56,813 bases of DNA from positions 1-56,813 of the forward strand of contig CAJUBY010000010.1 in the NCBI GenBank assembly GCA_910585055.1, read 5' to 3'. The translations under genes were made by a program, and so were the position numbers. This DNA comes from an uncultured Christensenella sp. (GTDB taxonomy: Bacteria > Bacillota > Clostridia > Christensenellales > Pumilibacteraceae). The notes below the pieces were generated by a model. That model had not been told where the DNA came from. It saw nothing but the letters and a program-made list of their open reading frames with translations, and ran no database searches. Positions 6,466 through 15,199 of this stretch are shown piece by piece. The first letter of the stretch is position 1. Each line of letters begins with the position of its first letter.

Positions 6466-9400
6466 ATGTATAAAAAGATCACTGGATACGACCCTGTCGG
6501 TATGGAAAAATCGGTGCTCGAATATTGGAAGCAAAACGACGTATTCGGTAAAAGCATAAAAGCCAGGGAAGGCGGCGAAGAATTTTCGTTTTACGACGGT
6601 CCGCCGACTGCCAACGGCAAGCCGCACGTCGGGCATGTTTTAACGCGCACTATGAAGGATATCATACCGCGGTTCCATACCATGAAGGGAAAGCATGTAT
6701 TGCGCAAAGCCGGCTGGGATACTCACGGGCTGCCTGTGGAACTGGAAGTCGAAAAATCTTTGGATATCGACGGCAAACAGGATATCGAAAAATTCGGCGT
6801 AGAGCCGTTTATAGAAAAGTGCAAGCAGAGCGTTTGGAAATACAAATCCGAATGGGAACGTATGTCCGAACGCGTCGGATATTGGGCTGACATGGACAAG
6901 CCGTATGTGACGTACGACGATGATTATATAGAATCTGTATGGTGGTCGCTTAAAAATATTTTCGACCGCGGACTTATATATAAAGGACATAAGATAGTTC
7001 CGTACTGTCCGCGTTGCGGTACGGCGCTTTCTTCGCACGAAGTGGCGCAGGGGTACAAGGATGTCAAAGAACGTTCCGCAGTTGTCGGATTCCCGTCGGA
7101 TTTCGCAGGCGGATGTAACATTCTCGCCTGGACTACTACGCCGTGGACACTGCCGTCCAACGTCGCACTGTGCGTAAATCCCGATTGCGATTACGTTTTG
7201 ATCGAAAGCAAAGGAAGGAAATTCGTGCTTGCCGAAGATCTTGCGGTTAAGCATTTCGACGAATACCGAATTCTGGATAAATTCAAGGGCAAGACGCTTG
7301 TCGGAACGCGTTATTCGCCGCTCTATAAAACATGCGGCGATAGCGACGACTGCTACCGCGTAGTAGCCGACGGATACGTAACGCTTACCGACGGAACGGG
7401 TATCGTCCATATTGCGCCGGCGTTCGGTGAGGACGACGCGCGTGTCGGACGAGCCAACAAACTGCCGTTTGTACAGACGGTGGACGAACGCGGACGTTTT
7501 ACCGAGCCGCAGGCATTAGCAGGCAAATTTTGCAAGGATGCGGACAAGGATATAATATCCGATCTCAAGTCGCGCGGACTGTTGCTTTCCGCGCCCATGT
7601 ACGAACACAGCTATCCGTTCTGCTGGCGGTGCAATACGCCGCTACTGTATTATGCTCGGTCGAGCTGGTTTATAAAAACGACCGCAGTCAAGGACGAACT
7701 GATAAAAAACAACGCGTCCGTCAATTGGTATCCGCAGTCCATCGGCACGGGCAGAATGGGTAATTTCCTGGAAAACGTGATCGACTGGGGTTTGTCGCGC
7801 GACAGATTTTGGGGCACGCCGCTGCCGCTGTGGATATGCGATAAATGCGGCAGGATAGAAGCGATCGGGTCGAAAGCCGAGCTTAAAGAAAAATGCGGTA
7901 TAAAAGGCGATATAGAACTTCATAAACCGTTTGTGGACGGCGCAACGTATAAATGCGCGTGCGGCGGCACGATGAAGCGGACGCCCGAAGTTATAGACTG
8001 TTGGTACGACTCCGGTTCCATGCCGTTTGCGCAGTATCATTATCCGTTCGAAAATAAGGATGTATTCGAAAAAACATTCCCCGCGGATTTTATATCGGAA
8101 GCCGTCGATCAGACTCGCGGATGGTTTTACACTCTGCTCGTTATATCCACTTTGCTGTTCGGCAAAGCGCCGTTTAAAAATTGTTTGGTGCTCGGACATG
8201 TGACGGATGAACAGGGCAGAAAACAGTCCAAGCATTTGGGAAACGTCGTGGATCCGTGGTCTGTGTTGGATGTTACCGGCGCGGATGCCGTAAGATGGTA
8301 TTATTATACCAATTCGGCGCCGTATCTCCCGTCTCGGTTTTATATGAAAGCCGTTACGGAATCGCAAAACAAGTTTTTGGGAACGCTGTTCAATACTTAC
8401 GCGTTCTACGTGATGTACGCGGAGATCGACGGGTTCGATCCGACTGCGGTAAATGCGAAAAAAATCGGATATTCGCTTATGGACAAATGGCTTTTGTCGG
8501 AGCTTAACGAGCTTGTTCGTAAAGTGGACGGAGATCTTTCTTCGTATAAACTGTACGAATCGGCACGCGCGATAGGCGATTTTACGGACAAACTTTCCAA
8601 CTGGTACGTGCGGCGTTCGCGCGAACGGTTTTGGTCGGGAGGTATGTCCGCCGATAAGACCGCGGCTTTTTACACGCTTTATACGGCGCTTGACACGCTT
8701 GCAAAGCTTATTGCGCCGTACACACCGTTTATCGCGGAAGAGATATATCTTAACATTACTAAAACCGTAAATAAAAATGCGCCGCTGTCCGTACATTTGT
8801 GCGATTTCCCCAAAGCGGACCGTATGTTTATCGACGCAAAGCTGACTGCGGATATGGAACGCGTCATAAAGGCTGCGGAACTCGGCAGGGCGGCGCGTAA
8901 TAAGAGCGGTTTGAAAAACCGTCAGACACTTTCAAAAGTAGTCGTCGCAGGCGAATTCCCGTCGGAATATTCGTATATACTCGCCGACGAACTCAATGTA
9001 AAGGATGTCGAACTCGGCGGATCGGACGAACTGACCGGTTACGACGTAAAACCTCAGTTAAAAACAGTCGGACCTAAATACGGCAAAGCCGTAGGCGCTA
9101 TCCGCGCTCATCTTGCGGAAAACGGCGACGCGGCTGCCCAAACAGTGCTCGGCGGCGGAATTTACAAGTTCGAAGCCGACGGAAAAGCAATAGAATTGAC
9201 AAAAGACGATATGCTTATATCTACTCGCGGTGCGGACGGATATTGTGTGGAATCCGACACGGACATGACCGTTGCTCTCGACGTAACGCTTACCGATGCG
9301 CTTTTGCGCGAAGGCGGTGCGCGCGAGATAATTTCCAAAGTGCAGACGATGCGCAAGAACAGCGGTCTCGATGTAACGGACAGGATAAGGCTGCGTTACG

Positions 9401-9588
9401 CCGGCGACGGATTTATCGACGAAGTCTTTAAAGAGCACGGCGAACGTATTGCGAAGGTAACGCTTGCATTGAAAGTAGAGATTGCCGACGATCGCGCCGT
9501 AGAAATGTGCGGAACGGGGACAAGTCCCAATGCTGAAAAAGCGGATATCAACGGTCATTGTGCCGCGCTGTATATTGAAAAATGTTAG
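6466..9588 (+). CDS. ileS: Isoleucyl-tRNA synthetase, type 2 (eukaryote-like)
   Basis: 1040 residues, charging tRNA-Ile with editing of valine. The signature region FYDGPPTANGKPHVGHV (about residue 43 on) and WDTHGLPVE are of the type 2 form (IleS2), longer and closer to eukaryotic IleRS than the usual bacterial form, and known in other species for mupirocin resistance. The ATP-binding KMSKS equivalent is KQSKH (about residue 586). The CP1 editing domain and a C-terminal anticodon-binding domain follow the usual order. A GAGG site precedes ATG 6466. The 3' end overlaps the methyltransferase gene by seven bases. Confidence 0.96.
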   Translation: MYKKITGYDPVGMEKSVLEYWKQNDVFGKSIKAREGGEEFSFYDGPPTANGKPHVGHVLTRTMKDIIPRFHTMKGKHVLRKAGWDTHGLPVELEVEKSLDIDGKQDIEKFGVEPFIEKCKQSVWKYKSEWERMSERVGYWADMDKPYVTYDDDYIESVWWSLKNIFDRGLIYKGHKIVPYCPRCGTALSSHEVAQGYKDVKERSAVVGFPSDFAGGCNILAWTTTPWTLPSNVALCVNPDCDYVLIESKGRKFVLAEDLAVKHFDEYRILDKFKGKTLVGTRYSPLYKTCGDSDDCYRVVADGYVTLTDGTGIVHIAPAFGEDDARVGRANKLPFVQTVDERGRFTEPQALAGKFCKDADKDIISDLKSRGLLLSAPMYEHSYPFCWRCNTPLLYYARSSWFIKTTAVKDELIKNNASVNWYPQSIGTGRMGNFLENVIDWGLSRDRFWGTPLPLWICDKCGRIEAIGSKAELKEKCGIKGDIELHKPFVDGATYKCACGGTMKRTPEVIDCWYDSGSMPFAQYHYPFENKDVFEKTFPADFISEAVDQTRGWFYTLLVISTLLFGKAPFKNCLVLGHVTDEQGRKQSKHLGNVVDPWSVLDVTGADAVRWYYYTNSAPYLPSRFYMKAVTESQNKFLGTLFNTYAFYVMYAEIDGFDPTAVNAKKIGYSLMDKWLLSELNELVRKVDGDLSSYKLYESARAIGDFTDKLSNWYVRRSRERFWSGGMSADKTAAFYTLYTALDTLAKLIAPYTPFIAEEIYLNITKTVNKNAPLSVHLCDFPKADRMFIDAKLTADMERVIKAAELGRAARNKSGLKNRQTLSKVVVAGEFPSEYSYILADELNVKDVELGGSDELTGYDVKPQLKTVGPKYGKAVGAIRAHLAENGDAAAQTVLGGGIYKFEADGKAIELTKDDMLISTRGADGYCVESDTDMTVALDVTLTDALLREGGAREIISKVQTMRKNSGLDVTDRIRLRYAGDGFIDEVFKEHGERIAKVTLALKVEIADDRAVEMCGTGTSPNAEKADINGHCAALYIEKC

Positions 9589-10439
9589 CGCCCGATTGGA
9601 AAGATTATAAGATCTTGGGTACTGGCGACGGATTGAAGTTGGAGCGTTGGAAAGACATAACACTGCTCCGTCCCGATCCGCAGGCTATCTGGCGTGCCAC
9701 GGTCGATTATTCCCGATACGACTGCCATGCTCGGTACGAGCGCGACCGAGCCGGCGGCGGCAGGTGGATAGTAAACAAACCCATGCCCGAAGAATGGACG
9801 GTGGAATGGCGCGACTGTAAGTTTGCCGTAAAACCCACCGGATTCAAGCATACAGGGCTTTTCCCCGAACAGGCCGTAAATTGGGCGCGGCTTTCCGACA
9901 CTGTGGCTACCTACGCGGATAAAGGAAAGACGGTAAAAATACTTAATCTGTTTGCGTATACGGGAGCGTCTACGGCGGTGCTCGCAAAGCGCGGCGCACA
10001 TGTAACGCATGTGGATGCGGCTAAAGGTATGGTAGACCGCGCCGTAAACAATTGCAGGCTCAACGGCGTACCGCAGGAAAATACGCGATTCATAATAGAC
10101 GACTGTAAAAAGTTTGTGACGCGTGAGATCAAGCGCGGTAAAAAATACGATGCGGTGATAATGGATCCGCCCAGCTACGGAAGGGGCGCCGGCGGCGAGA
10201 TATGGAAAATGGAAGACGATATTTTCGATCTCGTTAAGCTGACCGTACAGGTGTTGGATGCCCCGAAGTTCTTTCTTATCAACAGCTATACTACAGGCCT
10301 GCAGTCGCAGACTATTTCGAATATCCTTTCGCTCGCTATGCCGTGCGGCACGGTCGAAGGTTACGAAGTATGTCTGCCTACGGAACGTTCCGGCGTAGCG
10401 CTGCCGTGCGGTTGCAGCGGATTGTGGACAGGCAGGTGA
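9582..10439 (+). CDS. Class I SAM-dependent methyltransferase, RlmI/RlmK-like
   Basis: 285 residues. Features are GLFPEQAVNW, the SAM-binding loop LNLFAYTGAS (about 124-133), an acidic residue after the second strand in VTHVDAAKG, and DPPSYGRG as the catalytic DPPS/NPPY loop (about 193). This matches the SAM domain of RlmI-type enzymes that make 5-methylcytosine or 7-methylguanosine in 23S rRNA. The N-terminal PUA domain of RlmI is absent. The target base is not predictable. Its start lies inside the end of ileS, so the two are translationally coupled; an RluA-type pseudouridine synthase follows. Confidence 0.88.
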   Translation: MLAPDWKDYKILGTGDGLKLERWKDITLLRPDPQAIWRATVDYSRYDCHARYERDRAGGGRWIVNKPMPEEWTVEWRDCKFAVKPTGFKHTGLFPEQAVNWARLSDTVATYADKGKTVKILNLFAYTGASTAVLAKRGAHVTHVDAAKGMVDRAVNNCRLNGVPQENTRFIIDDCKKFVTREIKRGKKYDAVIMDPPSYGRGAGGEIWKMEDDIFDLVKLTVQVLDAPKFFLINSYTTGLQSQTISNILSLAMPCGTVEGYEVCLPTERSGVALPCGCSGLWTGR

Positions 10440-10451
10440 AACAGGTGAAAA

Positions 10452-11363
10452 ATGTTTAAAGACCGAAATAAACCGGATAACGGTGCGGCAGAGAAACCGG
10501 GCGTACAGACCGGGACTGAAAACACCGCAGCGGGAGACCGTGATGTAAGATCGACTAATACGACCAAAGTCAAGCTTCGTCTCGACGTAAAGGACGTAGT
10601 GCGGAAACGCGGTGCTTTACCGGTGACCGATGACGGCGGTATAACCGTATTGTACGAGGACAATCATTTATTGGTCGTGCTCAAACCGCAGAATATGCCG
10701 ACGCAGGCGGATTCGAGCGGCGATCCCGATTTCCTGTCCATGCTTAAACACTTTCTTGTGCGGAAGTACGATAAACCGGGCGATGCGTATTTGGGGCTTG
10801 TGCACAGGCTCGATCGACCGACTGGCGGCGTTATGGTTTTTGCCAAAACAAGCAAGGCGGCGGCACGGCTGTGCGAACAGATACGCGATACGGACGGAGA
10901 GTTCGAAAAAACGTATCTTGCAGTCGTTGCGGGCAGACCGTTGCGTACTGGAAGGATAGAACATTATTTGGCCAAGGACGAAAAGACCAACACGGTCATC
11001 GTAGCGCCGTCGTCGTTGGAGGGCGCGAAACGAGCGGAATCCTCGGTGAAGATCATGGATGAACGAAACGGTTTGTCGTTGGTGTCCGTAGATCTTATAA
11101 CAGGAAGATCACATCAGGCGCGCGTACAGCTGAAGGCGCTTGGCAGTCCGATAGTCGGTGATGTAAAGTATGCCGGTGCAAAGCTTGTCAAAAGTCCGCA
11201 TTTGGCGCTATGGGCGCATAAGTTGGTGTTCGCACACCCGGTAAGCGGCGAAAAACTGAGGTTTTTGGCGATGCCGCCCGATGAATTTCCGTGGAACGAA
11301 TTCGACGCGGAAACGCTTTTGGACATAGTCCGACCGCAGGGCGGCGGACATTATTACAAGTAA
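10452..11363 (+). CDS. RluA-family pseudouridine synthase
   Basis: 303 residues. The catalytic loop HRLDRPTGG (about residue 118) carries the Asp that attacks uridine, and the family's N-terminal YEDNHLLVVLKP strand is present. The first 45 residues are charged and poorly conserved, and no S4 domain is visible. It probably isomerises a uridine in 23S rRNA or tRNA. A CAGGTGAAAA site 12 bases after the methyltransferase stop suggests one RNA-modification operon with ileS upstream. Confidence 0.92.
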   Translation: MFKDRNKPDNGAAEKPGVQTGTENTAAGDRDVRSTNTTKVKLRLDVKDVVRKRGALPVTDDGGITVLYEDNHLLVVLKPQNMPTQADSSGDPDFLSMLKHFLVRKYDKPGDAYLGLVHRLDRPTGGVMVFAKTSKAAARLCEQIRDTDGEFEKTYLAVVAGRPLRTGRIEHYLAKDEKTNTVIVAPSSLEGAKRAESSVKIMDERNGLSLVSVDLITGRSHQARVQLKALGSPIVGDVKYAGAKLVKSPHLALWAHKLVFAHPVSGEKLRFLAMPPDEFPWNEFDAETLLDIVRPQGGGHYYK

Positions 11364-11385
11364 AACAATACAAGGAGATATAAAC

Positions 11386-12795
11386 ATGTTGGATCAGGAG
11401 ATCTCAAACCTTTTGGTTTACGGACAGTCGAATCTGTTGATGGACGAACTGGATTGTACTCAGGCGGCGCGCCGTATTTGCAGGTTACTCAATTTAACGG
11501 ATTTCGTTCCCGTCGATGCTACCGAAGAAGCGGAACTTGCGGCAAATCCCAACAAACTGCTCGAACCGCTGCTTTCATACGCAGTCGAAAACGGCATCGT
11601 GCAAGAGAGCGGCACCGCGGCGCTGAAAGCCGAGATAATGGACGCGATAATGCTCAAGCCGTCGGAGATAAACGACCTGTTTGCGGAAACTTATGCCGTA
11701 AACAAACAAAAGGCGTTCGATTGGTTTTACGATTATTCGGTAAAGGACGGGTACGTAGATCTCGACGAATGTGCCAAAAGCGACCGTTGGGAAGCGAAAG
11801 AGCTTAAAAGCAGGATCGAAATAATAATAAATGTCATGCCCGGCGCCGTGACGGGTAAATACCCGAAATGCGCGCTTTGCCGCGAAAACGAAGGGTATGC
11901 GGAAAGGGCGAATATGCGTACCGTGACTGCCGATATAGCCGGAGAGGAATGGTTCTTCGACTATGCCCGTCATCAGTATTTCGACAAGCACGGCGTGCTT
12001 TGCAATTCCGAACACGTTCCGATGAAGGGCGGACTCGATACGATGAAAAAACTTGCGAGCGCCGCGGAGTTCATAGGCGCCGACGGTTTTGTATGTACGG
12101 ACTCGCTAGCGGAAAACGGAGGTGCGTCCAACACCGTACACGAGCATTTTAAGACGGGTTTTCGATCCTCGCCGATGTTGCGTCAAGGCAATAAAATGCG
12201 GCTTAAATCGCAGGAATATCCGTATTTGGAAATGGGCGTTGCGGATTGGTATTCCACCGTTATACGGTTTGCGCATTCCAATCTCGAAAAAACGGCAGAG
12301 TTTGCCGACAAGCTGATAAAGGCGTGGAAAAGCTATTCGGACGAGCGCATAACCAACAAGGGGACCGAAAACTTTGCGAGTGTCGTATGCAGAAAGGCGA
12401 ACGGAAAATATTTCTTTGACGTGGTGCTGCGCTCGAGCGCGATCAAGCGTCCGCGCATGGCTGCCGATTACGAGGAAATAAAAGCCGACGCGCTTTCCAT
12501 AACGGATATAATGGGATATTTTGTTCTTCCCACAAAGCTTTCGGAAGATCTCAAGACTGCGCAACTTTATTTGGACGGAACTTTGCAGTATGATATCGAT
12601 AAAAAGATACCTCTTGCTAAAACCGTGGAACGTCTGCTCAAATCACAGGGCGGTACCGTAAGCAAGTTGGAAGCCAAACTTAACATGCACGACGAAATAG
12701 ATGCGGTATGCGAAAAGATACTCGCGTCTACGGCGATCGACGAACAGTCTTTGACGGCTTTTCTGGAATCATTGAATATCCGTATAATGGATTGA
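11386..12795 (+). CDS. galT: UDP-glucose-hexose-1-phosphate uridylyltransferase, Firmicutes type
   Basis: 469 residues. It moves UMP from UDP-glucose to galactose-1-phosphate in the Leloir pathway. It belongs to the second GalT family found in Bacillota (about 490 residues), which lacks the E. coli-type layout. The recognised block is KYPKCALCRENEGY, with the paired Cys, then RANMRTV. AAGGAG lies seven bases before the ATG. No galK or galE is nearby, so the rest of the pathway must be encoded elsewhere. A strong terminator follows. Confidence 0.92.
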   Translation: MLDQEISNLLVYGQSNLLMDELDCTQAARRICRLLNLTDFVPVDATEEAELAANPNKLLEPLLSYAVENGIVQESGTAALKAEIMDAIMLKPSEINDLFAETYAVNKQKAFDWFYDYSVKDGYVDLDECAKSDRWEAKELKSRIEIIINVMPGAVTGKYPKCALCRENEGYAERANMRTVTADIAGEEWFFDYARHQYFDKHGVLCNSEHVPMKGGLDTMKKLASAAEFIGADGFVCTDSLAENGGASNTVHEHFKTGFRSSPMLRQGNKMRLKSQEYPYLEMGVADWYSTVIRFAHSNLEKTAEFADKLIKAWKSYSDERITNKGTENFASVVCRKANGKYFFDVVLRSSAIKRPRMAADYEEIKADALSITDIMGYFVLPTKLSEDLKTAQLYLDGTLQYDIDKKIPLAKTVERLLKSQGGTVSKLEAKLNMHDEIDAVCEKILASTAIDEQSLTAFLESLNIRIMD

Positions 12796-12820
12796 TCTTA
12801 ATGATCCGAATCAATAGAAT

Positions 12821-12858
12821 AAAACCGCGCAGTACAATCGGATTGCGCGGTTTTACTT
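12821..12858. terminator. Convergent terminator between galT and the minus-strand membrane gene
   Basis: AAAACCGCGCA/TGCGCGGTTTT, an 11-bp stem with A and T arms that can work on both strands. Confidence 0.85.
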
Positions 12859-12879
12859 GTGTTTATATTTTATCTTCGA

Positions 12880-13305
12880 CTAAAAACTCATAGAACCGAG
12901 CACGTAAATACTTCCTGTTATCAGTCCGACGGCGGCAATTGCGAATACCGCGAGCGCTATCCAGCGTATAGGACGGGAATTACAGCGGAATTGATACATA
13001 ACGCCCAAAAGTCCGCCGAGTATGAGTTCCGCAAACAGCACGATCGCTACGATAGCCAGCATAGCGATAAACGCCCACATAGCCAAGACGCCTATGCCTG
13101 CGCTATCCTTTTCCGCAAACAAAAGACCTATGCCCCAAAGGTCCAATATAAACAGCCCTGCCGTAAACAGACTTACGACTATGGAATATACGCCGAAATA
13201 TACCGTTTTCGCTTTGTGTTCGGGATCGTCGCATATGCGCTTATATTTTATATTAAGCGAGATAAGCCAGGAAATTGTGCCGTAAATGCACCCCATATTG
13301 CTCAT
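12880..13305 (-). CDS. Small integral membrane protein, unknown function
   Basis: 141 residues with three or four hydrophobic helices: one near residues 40-60, a long one at about 70-105, and one near the C-terminus. The N-terminus (MSNMGCIYGTISWLISLN) is partly hydrophobic too. Not recognised beyond its membrane topology. The start at 13305 is chosen because GGAGAAG lies about eight bases upstream; longer readings from 13368 overlap the promoter. It appears monocistronic. Confidence 0.75.
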   Translation of the reverse strand: MSNMGCIYGTISWLISLNIKYKRICDDPEHKAKTVYFGVYSIVVSLFTAGLFILDLWGIGLLFAEKDSAGIGVLAMWAFIAMLAIVAIVLFAELILGGLLGVMYQFRCNSRPIRWIALAVFAIAAVGLITGSIYVLGSMSF

Positions 13306-13339
13306 GATACTTCTCCGCGGATCGATTGCAAGTACATTC

Positions 13340-13368
13340 ATTATACAGTATTCGGTACGGTTTGTCAA
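13340..13368 (-). promoter_or_regulatory. Promoter of the small membrane protein gene
   Basis: Consensus TTGACA (13363-13368), 17 bases, TATAAT (13340-13345). Confidence 0.85.
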
Positions 13369-13460
13369 TCTCTGCGATTTACATCTGCGAGAGTATAATG
13401 TTCGTCACGTGTTATGTCCCGAAAAGAATTTATAATATTTTATATTAATACCGTATTGTA

Positions 13461-13489
13461 TTGATTTTAATTATCGATAGGTATATAAT
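13461..13489 (+). promoter_or_regulatory. Promoter of the ferritin gene
   Basis: TTGATT (13461-13466), 17 bases, TATAAT (13484-13489), then a GGAGG ribosome site at 13500. No convincing Fur or PerR box was seen. Confidence 0.8.
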
Positions 13490-13510
13490 ATAAGAGTACG
13501 GAGGTAAGAC

Positions 13511-14029
13511 ATGATAGACAAAAAGATTGCCGCTATGCTCAACGAGCAGGTCAATAAGGAAATGTATTCGGGATATTTGTATCTCGATTTTGCCAATTAC
13601 TATGCCGACGAAGGACTGGACGGATTTGCGCAGTGGTACGAGATACAGGCGCAGGAAGAAATGGATCATGCGCTTATGATGCGCCGTTATCTTATAGACA
13701 ACGGGATCCGCGTCACTTTCGGTCCTATTGCGAAACCCGATAAAAAATTCGTCAAACTCGGCGATCCGCTGGAGGCGGGGTACGAGCACGAAAAGTATGT
13801 CACTTCGCTTATCACGGAAATATACAACGTCGCGTTCGAACTTAAGGATTACAAGACAATGCAGTTTCTCGACTGGTTCATCAAGGAACAGGGCGAAGAA
13901 GAAAAGAATGCCGAAGATCTGCTGAAGAAAATGAAACTGTTCGGATCGGACGCCAAAGGTCTTTACGCGCTCAATCAAGAACTGGGCGCAAGAGTTTACG
14001 TTCCGTCGCAGACCGGACCGGCAAAATGA
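13511..14029 (+). CDS. ftnA: Ferritin (non-haem iron storage)
   Basis: 172 residues, a four-helix bundle. Ferroxidase-site residues are visible: Glu in NKEMYSGYLYL (about residue 17), and Glu/His in EEMDHALMM (about 50-54). Later acidic residues sit in the helix containing EQGEEEKN. It stores iron as a mineral and limits Fenton chemistry when anaerobes meet oxygen. The gene is monocistronic, with its own promoter and terminator. In this window iron is also needed by the Fe-S-rich hydrogenase cluster. Confidence 0.96.
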   Translation: MIDKKIAAMLNEQVNKEMYSGYLYLDFANYYADEGLDGFAQWYEIQAQEEMDHALMMRRYLIDNGIRVTFGPIAKPDKKFVKLGDPLEAGYEHEKYVTSLITEIYNVAFELKDYKTMQFLDWFIKEQGEEEKNAEDLLKKMKLFGSDAKGLYALNQELGARVYVPSQTGPAK

Positions 14030-14053
14030 CCGCGCCTTAATATCATAAAATGC

Positions 14054-14094
14054 AAATGCACCTAAAAGCAAAAGGCGATAGGTGCATTTTTACT
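14054..14094 (+). terminator. Ferritin gene terminator
   Basis: AAATGCACCT/AGGTGCATTT stem with a 16-base loop and a T run. Confidence 0.85.
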
Positions 14095-14113
14095 TGCTAT
14101 ATTTGCGCCGATC

Positions 14114-15055
14114 TTACGGCAGCTTGTGTCCTGCCGATTCGTATATCTTATACCATTCGTAATCGGTTAAAGGTATTTCGCAGCAATCCGAATATGCTTT
14201 AAGTCGAGTGTCGAGCGTTGTGCCTATTACGGCTTGCATGTTTGCCGGATGACGGAGTATCCATGCCGCGGCAACTGCATCGGGGGTTGTTCCGTATTTT
14301 TGCGCGAGTCCGTCGAGCATAAAGTTGAGCGAAAAATATTTTTTGCGCGCCCGTTCTGCGGTGAACGCGCCGCTGTAATAAGATCCCGATTCGTCCGTGA
14401 ACGAACATTGAACGGTCCCGTATGTCTGTATCGTTATGCCGTTTTTGCGGCAGTATTCAAGCGCGCCGCCGTCACGGTCGCAAGCGGAATCGGACGTCGT
14501 GTTTACGTTTATTCCGCTGTCTATCAAAGGGCAGTACGCCGCGCTCATCTGAAGTTGGTTAACGTAAAGCTTTTGATTTAATGCCGACTGCAGCAGATCG
14601 ATCTGACCTGCCGAAAAATTACTTACGCCGAATATGCGTACTTTGCCAGTTTTTTCGAGTTCTCCGAAAGCTTTCGCTATCTGTTCCGGTCGCATCAGCG
14701 TATCGGGGCGGTGCAAAAGCAGAATATCTATACGGTCGGTATTGAGACGGCGGAGCGAGCATTCTGCGCTTTCGATTATGTGAGAGTAACTTAGGTCGTA
14801 CCATCCGCCGCGGATCCCGCATTTTGTCTGCAGAACTATTTTGTCGCGGAGACCGGGACGTTTTTTAATGATACGCCCGTAAATACTTTCGCATTCGCCG
14901 CCGCCGTAAATGTCGGCATGGTCGAACATATTTACGCCTGTTTCGAGCGCCGCATCGATAAGCCGCTCTATATTTTCCGTCGGCTTGTCCGCTATTCGCA
15001 TACAGCCGAGTACGAGCCTACTTACCTTTATTCCGCCGAGATCGATATATTCCAT
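14114..15055 (-). CDS. Aldo/keto reductase
   Basis: 313 residues forming an AKR (beta/alpha)8 barrel that reduces aldehydes or ketones with NAD(P)H. The catalytic tetrad is visible: Asp and Tyr in DHADIYGGGE, Lys in LQTKCG, His in LLLHRPD. The phosphate-binding C-terminal part is present. The layout resembles the YdhF-like oxidoreductases. The start at 15055 fits a leaderless transcript. The gene is convergent with ferritin. Its substrate cannot be predicted from sequence. Confidence 0.92.
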   Translation of the reverse strand: MEYIDLGGIKVSRLVLGCMRIADKPTENIERLIDAALETGVNMFDHADIYGGGECESIYGRIIKKRPGLRDKIVLQTKCGIRGGWYDLSYSHIIESAECSLRRLNTDRIDILLLHRPDTLMRPEQIAKAFGELEKTGKVRIFGVSNFSAGQIDLLQSALNQKLYVNQLQMSAAYCPLIDSGINVNTTSDSACDRDGGALEYCRKNGITIQTYGTVQCSFTDESGSYYSGAFTAERARKKYFSLNFMLDGLAQKYGTTPDAVAAAWILRHPANMQAVIGTTLDTRLKAYSDCCEIPLTDYEWYKIYESAGHKLP

Positions 15056-15061
15056 TTAACG

Positions 15062-15090
15062 ATTATAACATACGTCTGAAAGAAAATCAA
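15062..15090 (-). promoter_or_regulatory. Promoter of the aldo/keto reductase gene, leaderless
   Basis: TTGATT (15085-15090), 17 bases, TATAAT (15062-15067). Six bases separate the -10 box from the ATG, so the predicted start falls on the A of the ATG. Confidence 0.8.
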
Positions 15091-15145
15091 TACCGTTTCC
15101 CAAAATAATTTCGGTCTTGCGAAAGGGCATTTGCCCGACAGATAC

Positions 15146-15174
15146 TTGACATTAAACTGCCGATATTATATACT
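15146..15174 (+). promoter_or_regulatory. Promoter of adhE
   Basis: TTGACA (15146-15151), 17 bases, TATACT (15169-15174), with a GGAGG ribosome site just before the ATG. No TTGTTAA-type Rex palindrome was found. Confidence 0.85.
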
Positions 15175-15199
15175 GTAACAAAGCAACTTTGGAGGTATT

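Noticed and set aside
7642..8796. Minus-strand frame of 384 codons
   Set aside because: It is the antisense shadow of ileS; its residues are Arg/His-rich and without domain character.
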